Origin: an uncultured Roseibium sp.
Lineage (GTDB): Bacteria > Pseudomonadota > Alphaproteobacteria > Rhizobiales > Stappiaceae
Length of the DNA stretch: 64,000 bases
NCBI RefSeq assembly: GCF_963669205.1
Contig: NZ_OY769915.1
Span: 3,136,001 to 3,200,000, forward strand
Direction: 5' to 3'
This document shows positions 33,579 through 42,331 of this stretch, piece by piece. Each line of letters begins with the position of its first letter. Position 1 is the first letter of the stretch. The notes beneath the pieces are model-generated. The model was not told where the DNA came from and searched no databases. It worked only from the letters and a program-made list of their open reading frames with translations. The position numbers were made by a program, and so were the translations under genes.

Positions 33579-33598
33579 GGACAACACAGCATCGAAGC

Positions 33599-33619
33599 GT
33601 CCCGAACCCGGATCGGGAC
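33599..33619. repeat. Partial palindrome related to the flanking pairs
   Basis: GTCCCG-AACCCGGAT-CGGGAC, a shortened form of the same stem with a longer loop, between copy 2 and the dihydropyrimidinase gene. Confidence 0.6.
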
Positions 33620-33657
33620 ATGAAGAATGACAGAACGCGGTAGAGCAAAGGGGAACG

Positions 33658-35118
33658 ATGATGGCGAGCAAAGTGATCAAGGGCGGCACGGTTGTCACCG
33701 CCGACCTGTCCTATGAAGCCGATGTGAAGATCGAGGGTGGCAAGATCGTCGAAATCGGCCCGAACCTCTCGGGTGACGAGACACTCGACGCGACCGGTTG
33801 TTACATCATGCCGGGCGGCATCGATCCGCATACCCACCTGGAAATGCCGTTCATGGGGACGTTCTCCTCCGATAATTTTGACAGCGGCACCCGTGCAGCA
33901 CTTGCCGGGGGCACGACCATGGTCGTCGACTTTGCCCTGCCCTCGCCCGGCCAGTCGCTGCTCGAAGCGCTGCAGATGTGGGACAACAAGTCGACAATGG
34001 CCCATTGCGACTATTCCTTCCACATGGCGATCACCTGGTGGGGCGAGCAGGTTTTCAACGACATGCAGGAAGTCGTCGAGAAAAAGGGAATCAACACCTT
34101 CAAGCACTTCATGGCCTACAAGGGCGCCCTGATGGTGAACGACGACGAGATGTACGCCTCTTTCCAGCGCTGTGCCGAGCTCGGCGCCCTGCCGCTGGTC
34201 CACGCCGAAAACGGCGATGTCGTCGCCAGCCTGCAGCAGAAACTGCTCGCAGAGGGCCATAACGGACCGGAGGGCCACGCCCATTCCCGCCCACCGGAAG
34301 TGGAAGGCGAAGCCACCAATCGCGCGATCATGATCGCCGACATGGCCGGCGTCCCGGTCTATATCGTGCACACCTCCTCCGAGCAGGCGCACGAGGCCAT
34401 CCGCCGGGCCCGCCAGAATGGCATCCGCGCCTATGGCGAACCGCTCATCCAGCACCTGACACTGGATGACAGCGAGTATTACCATCACGACTGGGATCAT
34501 TCGGCGCGCCGCGTGATGTCGCCGCCCTTCCGGGACAAGAAACATCAGGATTCGCTTTGGGCGGGTCTCGCCGCGGGCTCACTCCAGGTCGTCGCAACTG
34601 ACCACTGCGCCTTCACCACCGAGCAGAAGCGCACCGGTGTCGGCGATTTCACCAAGATCCCGAACGGCACCGGTGGTCTTGAGGACAGATTGCCGATGCT
34701 GTGGACCTACGGCGTCAACACCGGCCGCCTGACACCGAATGAATTCGTCGCAGTCACTTCAACCAATATTGCAAAAATCCTCAACATCTACCCGAAAAAA
34801 GGCGCTGTTTTCGTTGGCGCGGATGCCGATCTGGTGGTCTGGGACCCGGAAAAGGAAAAGACGATCACCGCGGGAAACCAGCAGTCGGCGATCGATTACA
34901 ACGTCTTCGAAGGCAAGAAGGTCAAGGGCTTGCCGCGCTATACGCTCACCCGGGGCCGCGTCGCCGTGGAAGACGGCACGGTCAACCATCAGCAGGGCCA
35001 CGGCGAGTTCGTGGCACGCGAGCCGTTCCACGCCGTCAACAAGGCACTCAGCACCTGGAAGGAGCTGACCGCGCCGCGCAAAGTGGAACGCACCGGCATT
35101 CCTGCCAGCGGGGTCTGA
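33658..35118 (+). CDS. Dihydropyrimidinase (D-hydantoinase family)
   Basis: A 486-aa cyclic amidohydrolase that opens dihydrouracil or dihydrothymine to the N-carbamoyl product. The binuclear metal site is visible as GGIDPHTHLEMPFMG, the carboxylated lysine in FKHFMAYKG, LVHAENGD, YIVHTSSEQA and VATDHCAF. The length is usual for bacterial enzymes. The ATG at 33658 is followed at once by a second ATG, so the exact start is uncertain by one codon. Together with the amidohydrolase and aminotransferase it covers the last three steps of the reductive pathway. Confidence 0.92.
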   Translation: MMASKVIKGGTVVTADLSYEADVKIEGGKIVEIGPNLSGDETLDATGCYIMPGGIDPHTHLEMPFMGTFSSDNFDSGTRAALAGGTTMVVDFALPSPGQSLLEALQMWDNKSTMAHCDYSFHMAITWWGEQVFNDMQEVVEKKGINTFKHFMAYKGALMVNDDEMYASFQRCAELGALPLVHAENGDVVASLQQKLLAEGHNGPEGHAHSRPPEVEGEATNRAIMIADMAGVPVYIVHTSSEQAHEAIRRARQNGIRAYGEPLIQHLTLDDSEYYHHDWDHSARRVMSPPFRDKKHQDSLWAGLAAGSLQVVATDHCAFTTEQKRTGVGDFTKIPNGTGGLEDRLPMLWTYGVNTGRLTPNEFVAVTSTNIAKILNIYPKKGAVFVGADADLVVWDPEKEKTITAGNQQSAIDYNVFEGKKVKGLPRYTLTRGRVAVEDGTVNHQQGHGEFVAREPFHAVNKALSTWKELTAPRKVERTGIPASGV

Positions 35119-35173
35119 TGGAAGACGAAATCAGGTTGGTGCACACAAAAATGATCTAGGGCAGAGCGTTGTT

Positions 35174-35282
35174 CCCTCTCCCCGTGGGAGAGGGCCAGAG
35201 TGAGGGAACGAATTGGAGTAGGGACCGATCGTTTTGTCCCCTCACCCGAACCTTCGGTTCGACCTCTCCCAGGAGGAGAGGT
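35174..35282. repeat. Cluster of three hairpins upstream of the ABC transporter genes
   Basis: CCCTCTCCC-CGT-GGGAGAGGG (35174-35194), CGAACC-TTC-GGTTCG (35247-35261) and ACCTCTCC-CAGGA-GGAGAGGT (35262-35282) fill most of the gap after the dihydropyrimidinase gene. Such intergenic palindromes are common in GC-rich proteobacteria. They may act as an attenuator or mRNA-stability element inside the operon. Confidence 0.65.
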
Positions 35283-35369
35283 AACTTGGGGCAAACTCGC
35301 TCCCCGATTGCCCGCCCTGAAAGCCGAAACTGCAAGGCACGTGCAGGAAAATGAAAAACGGAAAACAGA

Positions 35370-36203
35370 ATGTTGACTGCCGCTGAAATCGAAGACGGAC
35401 TGGACGATGCAATGAAGGAACAGGCCAAGCGGGTTATCGACATCGACAAGCTGTCGCTCACCTTCCAGACGAATGACGGCCCGGTTCATGCGCTGTCCGA
35501 TATCGATCTGAAGATCGACGAAGGCGACTTCGTGTCCTTTATCGGCCCGTCCGGCTGTGGAAAGACGACGCTCCTGCGCGTCATTGCCGACCTGGAACAA
35601 CCGACGGCAGGCACGATCACCGTCAACGGCGTGTCGCCGCAGGAGGCGCGCCTCAACCGGGCCTATGGTTATGTCTTCCAGGCGGCCGCACTCTATCCCT
35701 GGCGCTCGATTGCCAAGAACGTCGCCCTGCCGCTTGAAATCATGGGGCTCTCTCGGGCCGAGCAGCAGGAGCGGATCGCGCGGAACATGGACCTGGTGAA
35801 CCTCTCCGGTTTCGAGCAGAAGTACCCCTGGCAGCTCTCCGGCGGCATGCAGCAGCGCGCGTCCATCGCCCGTGCCCTGGCGGTTGAGCCGGATCTTCTC
35901 CTGATGGACGAGCCCTTCGGCGCGCTGGACGAGATCGTCCGCGATCACCTCAACGAACAGTTGCTTCAGCTCTGGGCCAAGACCAACAAGACGGTTGTCT
36001 TCGTCACCCACTCCATTCCGGAAGCCGTGTTTCTCTCCTCCAAGATCGTCGTACTCTGCCCGCGCCCGGGCCGCATCTACGATGTCATCGAGAGCGACCT
36101 GCCGCGTGACCGCAACCTCGACATTCGCGAATCCGCGGAATTCCTCAAGATTGCGCACCGTGTCCGTGACGGCTTGCGCGCGGGGCATTCCTATGAGGAT
36201 TGA
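35370..36203 (+). CDS. ABC transporter ATP-binding protein (SsuB/TauB/NrtD type)
   Basis: A 277-aa ATPase with Walker A GPSGCGKTT, signature LSGGMQQR, Walker B LLLMDEPFGALDE and the switch His in VFVTHSIPEAV. It belongs to the nitrate/sulfonate/taurine/pyrimidine-type importer family. Position in a RutR-controlled operon suggests uptake of a pyrimidine or a breakdown intermediate. The ATG at 35370 lacks a strong ribosome-binding site; an ATG at 35412 is possible. Its 3' end overlaps the next gene by 11 bp. Confidence 0.88.
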   Translation: MLTAAEIEDGLDDAMKEQAKRVIDIDKLSLTFQTNDGPVHALSDIDLKIDEGDFVSFIGPSGCGKTTLLRVIADLEQPTAGTITVNGVSPQEARLNRAYGYVFQAAALYPWRSIAKNVALPLEIMGLSRAEQQERIARNMDLVNLSGFEQKYPWQLSGGMQQRASIARALAVEPDLLLMDEPFGALDEIVRDHLNEQLLQLWAKTNKTVVFVTHSIPEAVFLSSKIVVLCPRPGRIYDVIESDLPRDRNLDIRESAEFLKIAHRVRDGLRAGHSYED

Positions 36204-36735
36204 GGTTTCAGATTTCGAACGCGTATCGCCGTGGATGAAGAGGTATGTGCGGGAGGGCACAGAAACATTCGCCAATTCCCCGAAAAACAATGGAAAATAC
36301 TATCTGGCCGGATTTGCGTTAACTTTTGCGTTGATGGTCGTTCTTTACTTAGGGCTCCTCGACACGTCTTCGAGTGGCGGAAGGGGGCGCTTGTTTCTCG
36401 TTTTTTTGCCTTTTACCTGCCTCTATGCACTTGCCATGTTCTCTTGGTACCGGTTCGGGCGGATTGAAATATGTCTCGGTGACAAGATAACCAAAAGAAT
36501 GAAACTCGGTCACATTTGCTTTAGCTGGGAGCGTTGGCTTTGGCCGGACATTCACAGTGTCTGGGCACAAAAAGTAAAAGACGACGTGCCTGATCATTCG
36601 CAATTGAGTCGAAAAACGGTTTACCTGAAGTATGACCGCTATACTCAGGTCCTCTTAGGTAATCTGACTTTCGATGAGGCTGATAGTCTATGTGATGCGA
36701 TAGCTGTTCGGCTAAAACTATGGAGGACGGTATGA
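36193..36735 (+). CDS. Hypothetical membrane protein, low GC
   Basis: A 180-aa protein of unknown function with two hydrophobic helices (YLAGFALTFALMVVLYLGL and LFLVFLPFTCLYALAMF). A cytoplasmic C-terminal domain of about 110 residues is rich in aromatic and charged residues. The start overlaps the ATPase gene and the end overlaps the GNAT gene by 4 bp, so it is translated with the operon. By eye its base composition is clearly lower in G+C than its neighbours, with more AT-ending codons, suggesting acquisition from elsewhere. I recognise no domain. Confidence 0.65.
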   Translation: MRIEVSDFERVSPWMKRYVREGTETFANSPKNNGKYYLAGFALTFALMVVLYLGLLDTSSSGGRGRLFLVFLPFTCLYALAMFSWYRFGRIEICLGDKITKRMKLGHICFSWERWLWPDIHSVWAQKVKDDVPDHSQLSRKTVYLKYDRYTQVLLGNLTFDEADSLCDAIAVRLKLWRTV

Positions 36736-37286
36736 CTGAAAACATACAACCTCTAACCATCGCTCCAACCCTTTCACATGGACCGAACCAACAGCAGAGC
36801 GAGTCAATACCGATTGCGGCACGCTCAACACACAGGATCCGCAGCGCTATCCGTGGCGACATGGCGAGGTGCGGCGAGATCCTCAATGACTGGATCGATG
36901 AAACGCCGTGGATGCCGCGTATCCATTCGCACGAGGACGTCATCCGGTATCACGCAGGTTTCGTTTTCGAAAATCGGGATGTTCTGGTTGCCGAAAACGA
37001 CGGCAACGACGTTCAGGGCTTTGCCGCCACAAGTTCCGATGCCATCGTCACCGGATTTTACCTCGCTCCGGAGGCCCGGCAGAAAGGCCTCGGCCTTCAG
37101 TTGCTGAACAATATCAAACAGGCATATCCGTCCGGTCTCAGTCTCTGGACCTTCGTGGCCAACACCGGTGCCCGGAAGTTCTATGAGCGCGAAGGCTTTA
37201 CTGAGGAACGCCGGACAGACGGCGACAACGAGGAAAACCTGCCGGACATCCTCTACCGCTGGCAACCGGAAGGAGCGGCCGCATGA
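36732..37286 (+). CDS. GNAT family N-acetyltransferase
   Basis: A 184-aa protein whose C-terminal 145 residues form a GNAT fold: IRSAIRGDMARCGEILNDWI (alpha1), VTGFYLAPEARQKGLGLQLL (acetyl-CoA loop, R/Q-x-x-G-x-G/A type) and FVANTGARKFYEREGF. The first 35 residues are not conserved. The ATG at 36732 has GGAGG at 36722-36726. Its substrate is unknown. It sits between the transporter ATPase and permease genes, so it could modify a transported or degraded compound. Confidence 0.8.
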   Translation: MTENIQPLTIAPTLSHGPNQQQSESIPIAARSTHRIRSAIRGDMARCGEILNDWIDETPWMPRIHSHEDVIRYHAGFVFENRDVLVAENDGNDVQGFAATSSDAIVTGFYLAPEARQKGLGLQLLNNIKQAYPSGLSLWTFVANTGARKFYEREGFTEERRTDGDNEENLPDILYRWQPEGAAA

Positions 37287-38209
37287 CCGACACCGCCCTC
37301 ACCTCGCCCCGCACCAATCTCAGCCCGTTTGCCGGGCTCATGTCCGGCACGGTCGGGCCGGTGACGGTGGTTGTCCTGGCGATCCTCGCGATCTGGTATG
37401 TCGCGGCAGCCGCGCTGAACACGCCGTTCCAACAGGAAATGTACGAGCGCGCGGGACAGGAACATGTCCAGTTCACCCAGCTCATCGCCGATACCTGGGC
37501 CCAGGAACGGCCCGTTCTGCCCGCACCGCACCAGGTCATCATCGAGATCTGGAACACCACGGTCGAAAAGAAGATCACCTCCAAGCGTTCGCTTGTCTAT
37601 CACAGCAGCATCACCCTCTCCTCGACGCTGCTCGGCTTCCTGATCGGTACGACGCTGGGTATTCTGCTTGCCGTCGGCATCGTGCATTCCCGCGTTCTCG
37701 ACAAGTCCCTGATGCCCTGGGTCATTTCCTCCCAGACGATCCCGATCCTGGCGATTGCCCCGATGATCATCGTGGTCCTCAACGCCATCGGCATCTCCGG
37801 ACTTTTGCCCAAGGCCATGATCTCCACCTACCTGTCGTTCTTTCCGGTTACCGTCGGCATGGTGAAAGGCCTCAGATCGCCTGAAGTCATCCACATGGAC
37901 CTGATGCACACCTACTCCGCGACGCGGATCCAGGCCTTCTGGAAGCTGCGCCTGCCCTACGCGGTGCCATTTCTCTTCACCTCCATGAAAATCGGCATGG
38001 CGGCCTCGCTCGTCGGAGCCATCGTCGGTGAACTGCCGACCGGTGCCGTGGCCGGACTGGGCGCGCGTTTGCTGGCTGGGTCCTATTACGGGCAAACGAT
38101 CCAGATCTGGTCGGCATTGATCGTGGCAGCGTTCCTGGCCGGTTCGCTCGTGGCGCTGATCGGCATCATGGAAAAAGTCACGCTCAAGCGGATGGGGATG
38201 GCGCAATGA
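37283..38209 (+). CDS. ABC transporter permease (BPD type)
   Basis: A 308-aa inner-membrane permease with about six to seven helices. The cytoplasmic EAA loop reads LMHTYSATRIQAFWKLRLPYAVPFLF. A periplasmic insertion of about 60 residues follows the first helix, larger than in most SsuC-type proteins. The start overlaps the GNAT gene and the end overlaps the second permease (ATGA), so both permeases are coupled and probably form a heterodimer. Confidence 0.88.
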   Translation: MTDTALTSPRTNLSPFAGLMSGTVGPVTVVVLAILAIWYVAAAALNTPFQQEMYERAGQEHVQFTQLIADTWAQERPVLPAPHQVIIEIWNTTVEKKITSKRSLVYHSSITLSSTLLGFLIGTTLGILLAVGIVHSRVLDKSLMPWVISSQTIPILAIAPMIIVVLNAIGISGLLPKAMISTYLSFFPVTVGMVKGLRSPEVIHMDLMHTYSATRIQAFWKLRLPYAVPFLFTSMKIGMAASLVGAIVGELPTGAVAGLGARLLAGSYYGQTIQIWSALIVAAFLAGSLVALIGIMEKVTLKRMGMAQ

Positions 38210-39351
38210 CACCGGCAACAAACAAAAAGCGGCGTTTCGACATGCCCGCCATCCTCGCCTGGTTCATTGTTGCGATGGTGCTCGTGGGTCTCTTCAGCCG
38301 TATCTTTGAGCCCGACCTCGGTGTGATGGACGTTCCGCGTCTGTCGATCTGCCTGGTGATCCTCGGCATCGCCGCGGTCCGCTACGAACTCGGCTTCATG
38401 CGCAACCGGATCGGCGATCTGATCCTCGGCCTCGTCACCGCGATCGCCGCCTGGCTGCTCATCAGCGTGGCGTCCAACCACGAAGGCGAGGCAGCGCTCG
38501 GCTTCTGGGCGCTGACGACCGCCACCTGGGCGGCGTCCTGGCTGTTCGTTGAAAGACTGGCCATCTGGAAAACCGCCTCGCCTCTTGCTGCCCGCCTCGT
38601 CAATCTTGCCATCCCGGCGCTCTTCGGCATGGCCATCCTGCTCCTTTGGGAAGTCATCGTCACAGGCGCGGGCGTTCCGAAAGTGCTGCTCCCTGCCCCG
38701 TCCGAAATCTGGGTGCGTCTGGCCACGTCCGTGCCGATCCTCTGGGCGGACTTTCAGCAGACTTTCCTGAAGGCGGTTCTGGCCGGCTATGCCATGGGCT
38801 GCGGCTCCGCGTTCCTCATCGCCATTCTCGTGGATCGCGTGCCTTTCCTGCGCCGCGGCCTGCTTCCCATCGGCAATCTCGTCTCGGCCCTTCCGATCAT
38901 CGGCGTTGCCCCGATCATGGTGATGTGGTTCGGATTCGACTGGCCCTCCAAGGCCGCCGTCGTCGTGATCATGACCTTCTTCCCGATGCTGGTGAATACG
39001 GTCTCGGGACTGGCGGCTTCCGACGCGATGCAACGCGATCTCATGCGGACATACGCCTCGAACTACTGGCAGACCCTCTTCAAGCTGCGCCTGCCGATGG
39101 CCATGCCGTTCATCTTCAACGCCCTGAAGATCAATTCCACCCTCGCCCTGATCGGTGCCATCGTCGCCGAATTCTTCGGCACACCGATTGTCGGTATGGG
39201 CTTCCGGATATCTACCGAAGTCGGACGCATGAACGTGGACATGGTCTGGGCCGAGATCGCGATTGCCGCCCTGGCGGGCTCAATCTTCTACGGTCTCATC
39301 GCGCTTCTGGAACGGGCGGTTACCTTCTGGCATCCGTCCGTCCGGGGGTAG
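38206..39351 (+). CDS. ABC transporter permease, second subunit
   Basis: A 381-aa permease. The N-terminal 120 residues add several helices before the conserved binding-protein-dependent transport domain, whose EAA loop is LMRTYASNYWQTLFKLRLPMAMPFIF. No gene for a periplasmic binding protein follows; the next gene is mazG after 528 bp. The transporter therefore needs a binding protein encoded elsewhere. Confidence 0.86.
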   Translation: MTPATNKKRRFDMPAILAWFIVAMVLVGLFSRIFEPDLGVMDVPRLSICLVILGIAAVRYELGFMRNRIGDLILGLVTAIAAWLLISVASNHEGEAALGFWALTTATWAASWLFVERLAIWKTASPLAARLVNLAIPALFGMAILLLWEVIVTGAGVPKVLLPAPSEIWVRLATSVPILWADFQQTFLKAVLAGYAMGCGSAFLIAILVDRVPFLRRGLLPIGNLVSALPIIGVAPIMVMWFGFDWPSKAAVVVIMTFFPMLVNTVSGLAASDAMQRDLMRTYASNYWQTLFKLRLPMAMPFIFNALKINSTLALIGAIVAEFFGTPIVGMGFRISTEVGRMNVDMVWAEIAIAALAGSIFYGLIALLERAVTFWHPSVRG

Positions 39352-39879
39352 TTTGCCTCTCCAATTGTTAACCCGGTTTGACGTGTAAGCGACGCCAAGC
39401 TTCAATATCGCCAACGGTGTTGCAGGACTTGATGCATCAATGTCGGGTTTAACCCTGCATGGGTCTCATGAAGCGATCTTCAGTCACTGAACTTGTCATT
39501 CCGGCTGAAGCACAGCGGAAGGCCGGAAACCAGTAACCACTGGACTTTCCATCTTTTTTCAGTCTCCGGCCACAACCGGTACTGTATCCCGGTCTTGCCG
39601 TTTACACGGCAAACCGGGACGACAAATCAGGAAAGCAAGACTGTATGCCTATTTGGCGCCGGACGGTAGTGGACTTGTTCCTGCAATGAAAGCCGATATC
39701 GACTGGAGAGAAACGGAAGCCATGGCGCAAAGGCGTTCCGGCGCGAAAAATCTTGTGCTTTCGGGTCTTCTTGCTTCGTTTTCGGTTTTTCGTGCCGTGC
39801 AAGCGTGCCTTAATGCTGGCATTCAGAAAGACATCACCCCGCCGGTTAGACCTGACACGCAAACGGGAAAAGCGCCTTC
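39352..39879. other. Intergenic region between the transporter operon and mazG
   Basis: 528 bp with no supported gene. A strong inverted repeat at 39588-39618 (CCCGGTcTTGCCGT / ACGGCAAACCGGG, one bulged base, 4-nt loop) may end the transporter operon, although no T run follows. Shorter imperfect inverted sequence (TCCGGCT/AGGCCGGA) lies near 39500-39525. Confidence 0.5.
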
Positions 39880-40719
39880 ATGACACCCAGCCGTGACATT
39901 GCCCGCCTCATTGAGATCATGGCCGCGCTGCGGACGCCCGTTACGGGGTGTCCCTGGGATCTGGAACAGTCTTTCGAGACCATCGCCCCTTATACGCTCG
40001 AAGAGGCCTATGAGGTCGCCGATGCGATTGCCAAGAACGACATGCTGGACCTGCGCGAGGAACTGGGCGATCTGCTGCTCCAGGTCGTCTACCACGCCCG
40101 CATGGCCGAGGAAGACGATCATTTCGACTTCGGAGACGTTGTCGAGAGCGTCACGAAAAAGATGATCCGGCGCCATCCTCATGTTTTCGGTGACGAGAAC
40201 GGCGAAAAGGCGGAACACGTCAAGGGAATATGGGAACGGATCAAGGCCGAGGAAAAGGCCGAGAAACTTGCGGAAAGGCAGGCACACGGCCTTAGCGAAG
40301 GCAAGCGACGGTTTCTGGACGAGGTCCCGACCGCCTTCCCCGCGCTCCAGGAAGCGGACAAATTGCAGCGCAAGGCTTCGAAAGTCGGCTTCGACTGGAA
40401 CGATGCACGTCTCGTACTCGACAAGATCCGCGAGGAAACCCACGAACTCGATGAGGAACTGTCCCGGAGTACGCCGGACAAGGCGCGCATTGCCGACGAA
40501 CTTGGTGACACGCTATTCGCCCTCGCCAATCTCGCCAGGCATCTCGATATCGATCCGGAAGAGGCATTGCGGCGAACCAACCGGAAATTCCGGACCCGGT
40601 TCGCGGCGATCGAAGAGCATGCCGATAAAAGCGGAACCACGCTCCTGGCGATGACCCTTGATGAAATGGAGGCGGCCTGGCAGGCGGCAAAACAGTCAGG
40701 GGATGCAGACAGGTTGTAG
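39880..40719 (+). CDS. mazG: MazG nucleoside triphosphate pyrophosphohydrolase
   Basis: A 279-aa housecleaning enzyme that hydrolyses NTPs to NMP and PPi. It has two MazG domains. The first is CPWDLEQSFETIAPYTLEEAYEVADAI with EELGDLLLQVVYHARMAEE (the EExxE/ExxD metal motif). The second is VGFDWNDARLVLDKIREETHELDEEL with DELGDTLFALANLARH. The length agrees with E. coli MazG. The ATG at 39880 follows the intergenic region directly. Confidence 0.93.
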   Translation: MTPSRDIARLIEIMAALRTPVTGCPWDLEQSFETIAPYTLEEAYEVADAIAKNDMLDLREELGDLLLQVVYHARMAEEDDHFDFGDVVESVTKKMIRRHPHVFGDENGEKAEHVKGIWERIKAEEKAEKLAERQAHGLSEGKRRFLDEVPTAFPALQEADKLQRKASKVGFDWNDARLVLDKIREETHELDEELSRSTPDKARIADELGDTLFALANLARHLDIDPEEALRRTNRKFRTRFAAIEEHADKSGTTLLAMTLDEMEAAWQAAKQSGDADRL

Positions 40720-41035
40720 AAACAGATACCTGAAATACGCAACCTTTTCCGGTGTCCCTGTTTCCGCGCCGTCGGCCTGCTGAAAAACTGGTTGCATCGC
40801 AGATGCCCCATTGAACCTGCTGTCACTGCCCGCAGCATCCTGGAAAAACGCGCGAACACCGCCCAGGTGCCGCAAAGCGCGATCTCTGTTTTTGTTTTCC
40901 GGCGAACCAATTTCACCACAAACGCATGAAATTCACCAGGGACGGCTCTTGGGGTCAGGACCCTAACCCTGAAGTAACGGTTTCTGACGCAAGAATGAGA
41001 ACTGGATCACACCAGAAGCGACCCCTGGCAACACG
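40720..41035. other. Intergenic region between mazG and the MFS gene
   Basis: 316 bp with no supported gene. A small inverted repeat (GGGTC/GACCC) lies near 40955-40965. I see no RNA gene or operator. Confidence 0.4.
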
Positions 41036-42322
41036 ATGACGCGCGACGCCGACAACACGCATGACCGAAATCTCCCGCTCCTGACCGGGCAGAGCACGCT
41101 TGCGACAGCCGCCTGGATGATGGCGAGCCCGTCCATCGTGCTCACGTTTCTGGCCGTGTCCTTGGACATGCCGATCTTCCTGATTGGTGCCCTGGTTTCG
41201 ATACGGCAGCTGGCAAGTTCGCTGACGGACATTTTCCTGTTCAATGCCATAACCAGAATTCAAAACCGGAAACGGGCATTGTCTCTGACCGATCTGACAC
41301 TGGCACTCTGTTTCGGCGCGACCATCATTGTCGTGCTTTTCGGCGACAAGTCACAGGCGATGGTCGTTTTCGTCATTTGCGTATTCATCATGGGGATCGT
41401 CGATGAATTCCAGCAGCTTTTGCTGACGGACTTCATCAGCGACAATCTGAGGTCTCACGCCCGGTTGAAGCTGAAATACGCCCAGATGGCGCTTGGAGGC
41501 ATATTTGCCGTGGCGCTGACATGGTTCGCGCACGAAATGACACTCGAACTGCCGCCATTGCACCGGCACTCGATCATCGTTGCGATCGGGGTCATGTGCT
41601 TCGCCTTGTCGGCCTTCGCCGTTCTTGCGGTCAGGGACTTCGCCGAAAAGTCAGCGCTTCCCGCACAAACCGGAACGTCCCCGTACACAGCCCTGATGGC
41701 CTATGTCTCAAACGCCGTCCAGATGCTGGAATTCGACTGGTTCCGCAAGTTCGTGACGCTTAGGATCGTCTTCGCCAGCGTCATTCTGGCCGTTCCCTTC
41801 TTTTCACTGATATCAGCGGAAGCGCACCATGCGTCCGACAAGGGACTGACCGCGCTCATAATTTCCTATGCGCTGGGCTATATCGTTGCCGGGCCGCTCT
41901 GGGGAACCCTGAACAATATATCGCACCGGCTGGTCATGTTTTCCTGTGCCGTTCTGGTCGGCATGTCCGGCGCAACCCTTGCCACGTTGCATTTTCTGGA
42001 TATTGATCACGATGTCAGGATACATGCCGTGGCAATTTTTACCGTAAGCGTCGCGGTCAGGGGTATCGGCGCTGTTCTCAGCCTTTACTACATGGACATT
42101 GCGCCCAAGGAACAGCGGGTGAACGGTATCGCTGTCGCGAGATCGTTTGTGCGCGTCGCCATGATCTGTCTTTCGGCGGCACTGGCGGCTGTCGCCCATT
42201 TACACGAAACCGCCTGGGCAATCCTGTTCATAACCCTGGCAAGTTTCGGTGCCGCGGTTTTCAGTTACTTCCTGACGCGATCAGGCAATACCAGCCATGC
42301 ATCCGGTTCCGCTGACGCTTGA
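41036..42322 (+). CDS. Major facilitator superfamily-like membrane protein
   Basis: A 428-aa integral membrane protein with about twelve hydrophobic segments (for example IFLIGALVSIRQLASSLTDIFLF, AMVVFVICVFIMGIVDEF, LTALIISYALGYIVAGPLWG). The gene stands alone and no substrate motif is recognised. The charged loop NAITRIQNRKRALSLTDL between helices 2 and 3 resembles the MFS A-loop. The MFS assignment rests on topology and is moderate in confidence. It converges with hflX, with 9 bp between the stop codons. Confidence 0.7.
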   Translation: MTRDADNTHDRNLPLLTGQSTLATAAWMMASPSIVLTFLAVSLDMPIFLIGALVSIRQLASSLTDIFLFNAITRIQNRKRALSLTDLTLALCFGATIIVVLFGDKSQAMVVFVICVFIMGIVDEFQQLLLTDFISDNLRSHARLKLKYAQMALGGIFAVALTWFAHEMTLELPPLHRHSIIVAIGVMCFALSAFAVLAVRDFAEKSALPAQTGTSPYTALMAYVSNAVQMLEFDWFRKFVTLRIVFASVILAVPFFSLISAEAHHASDKGLTALIISYALGYIVAGPLWGTLNNISHRLVMFSCAVLVGMSGATLATLHFLDIDHDVRIHAVAIFTVSVAVRGIGAVLSLYYMDIAPKEQRVNGIAVARSFVRVAMICLSAALAAVAHLHETAWAILFITLASFGAAVFSYFLTRSGNTSHASGSADA

Positions 42323-42331
42323 TGACACGCG

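Noticed and set aside
33304..34545. A 413-codon minus-strand frame crossing the GIY-YIG/dihydropyrimidinase boundary
   Set aside because: It is antisense to two supported genes and the palindromes, without any domain.
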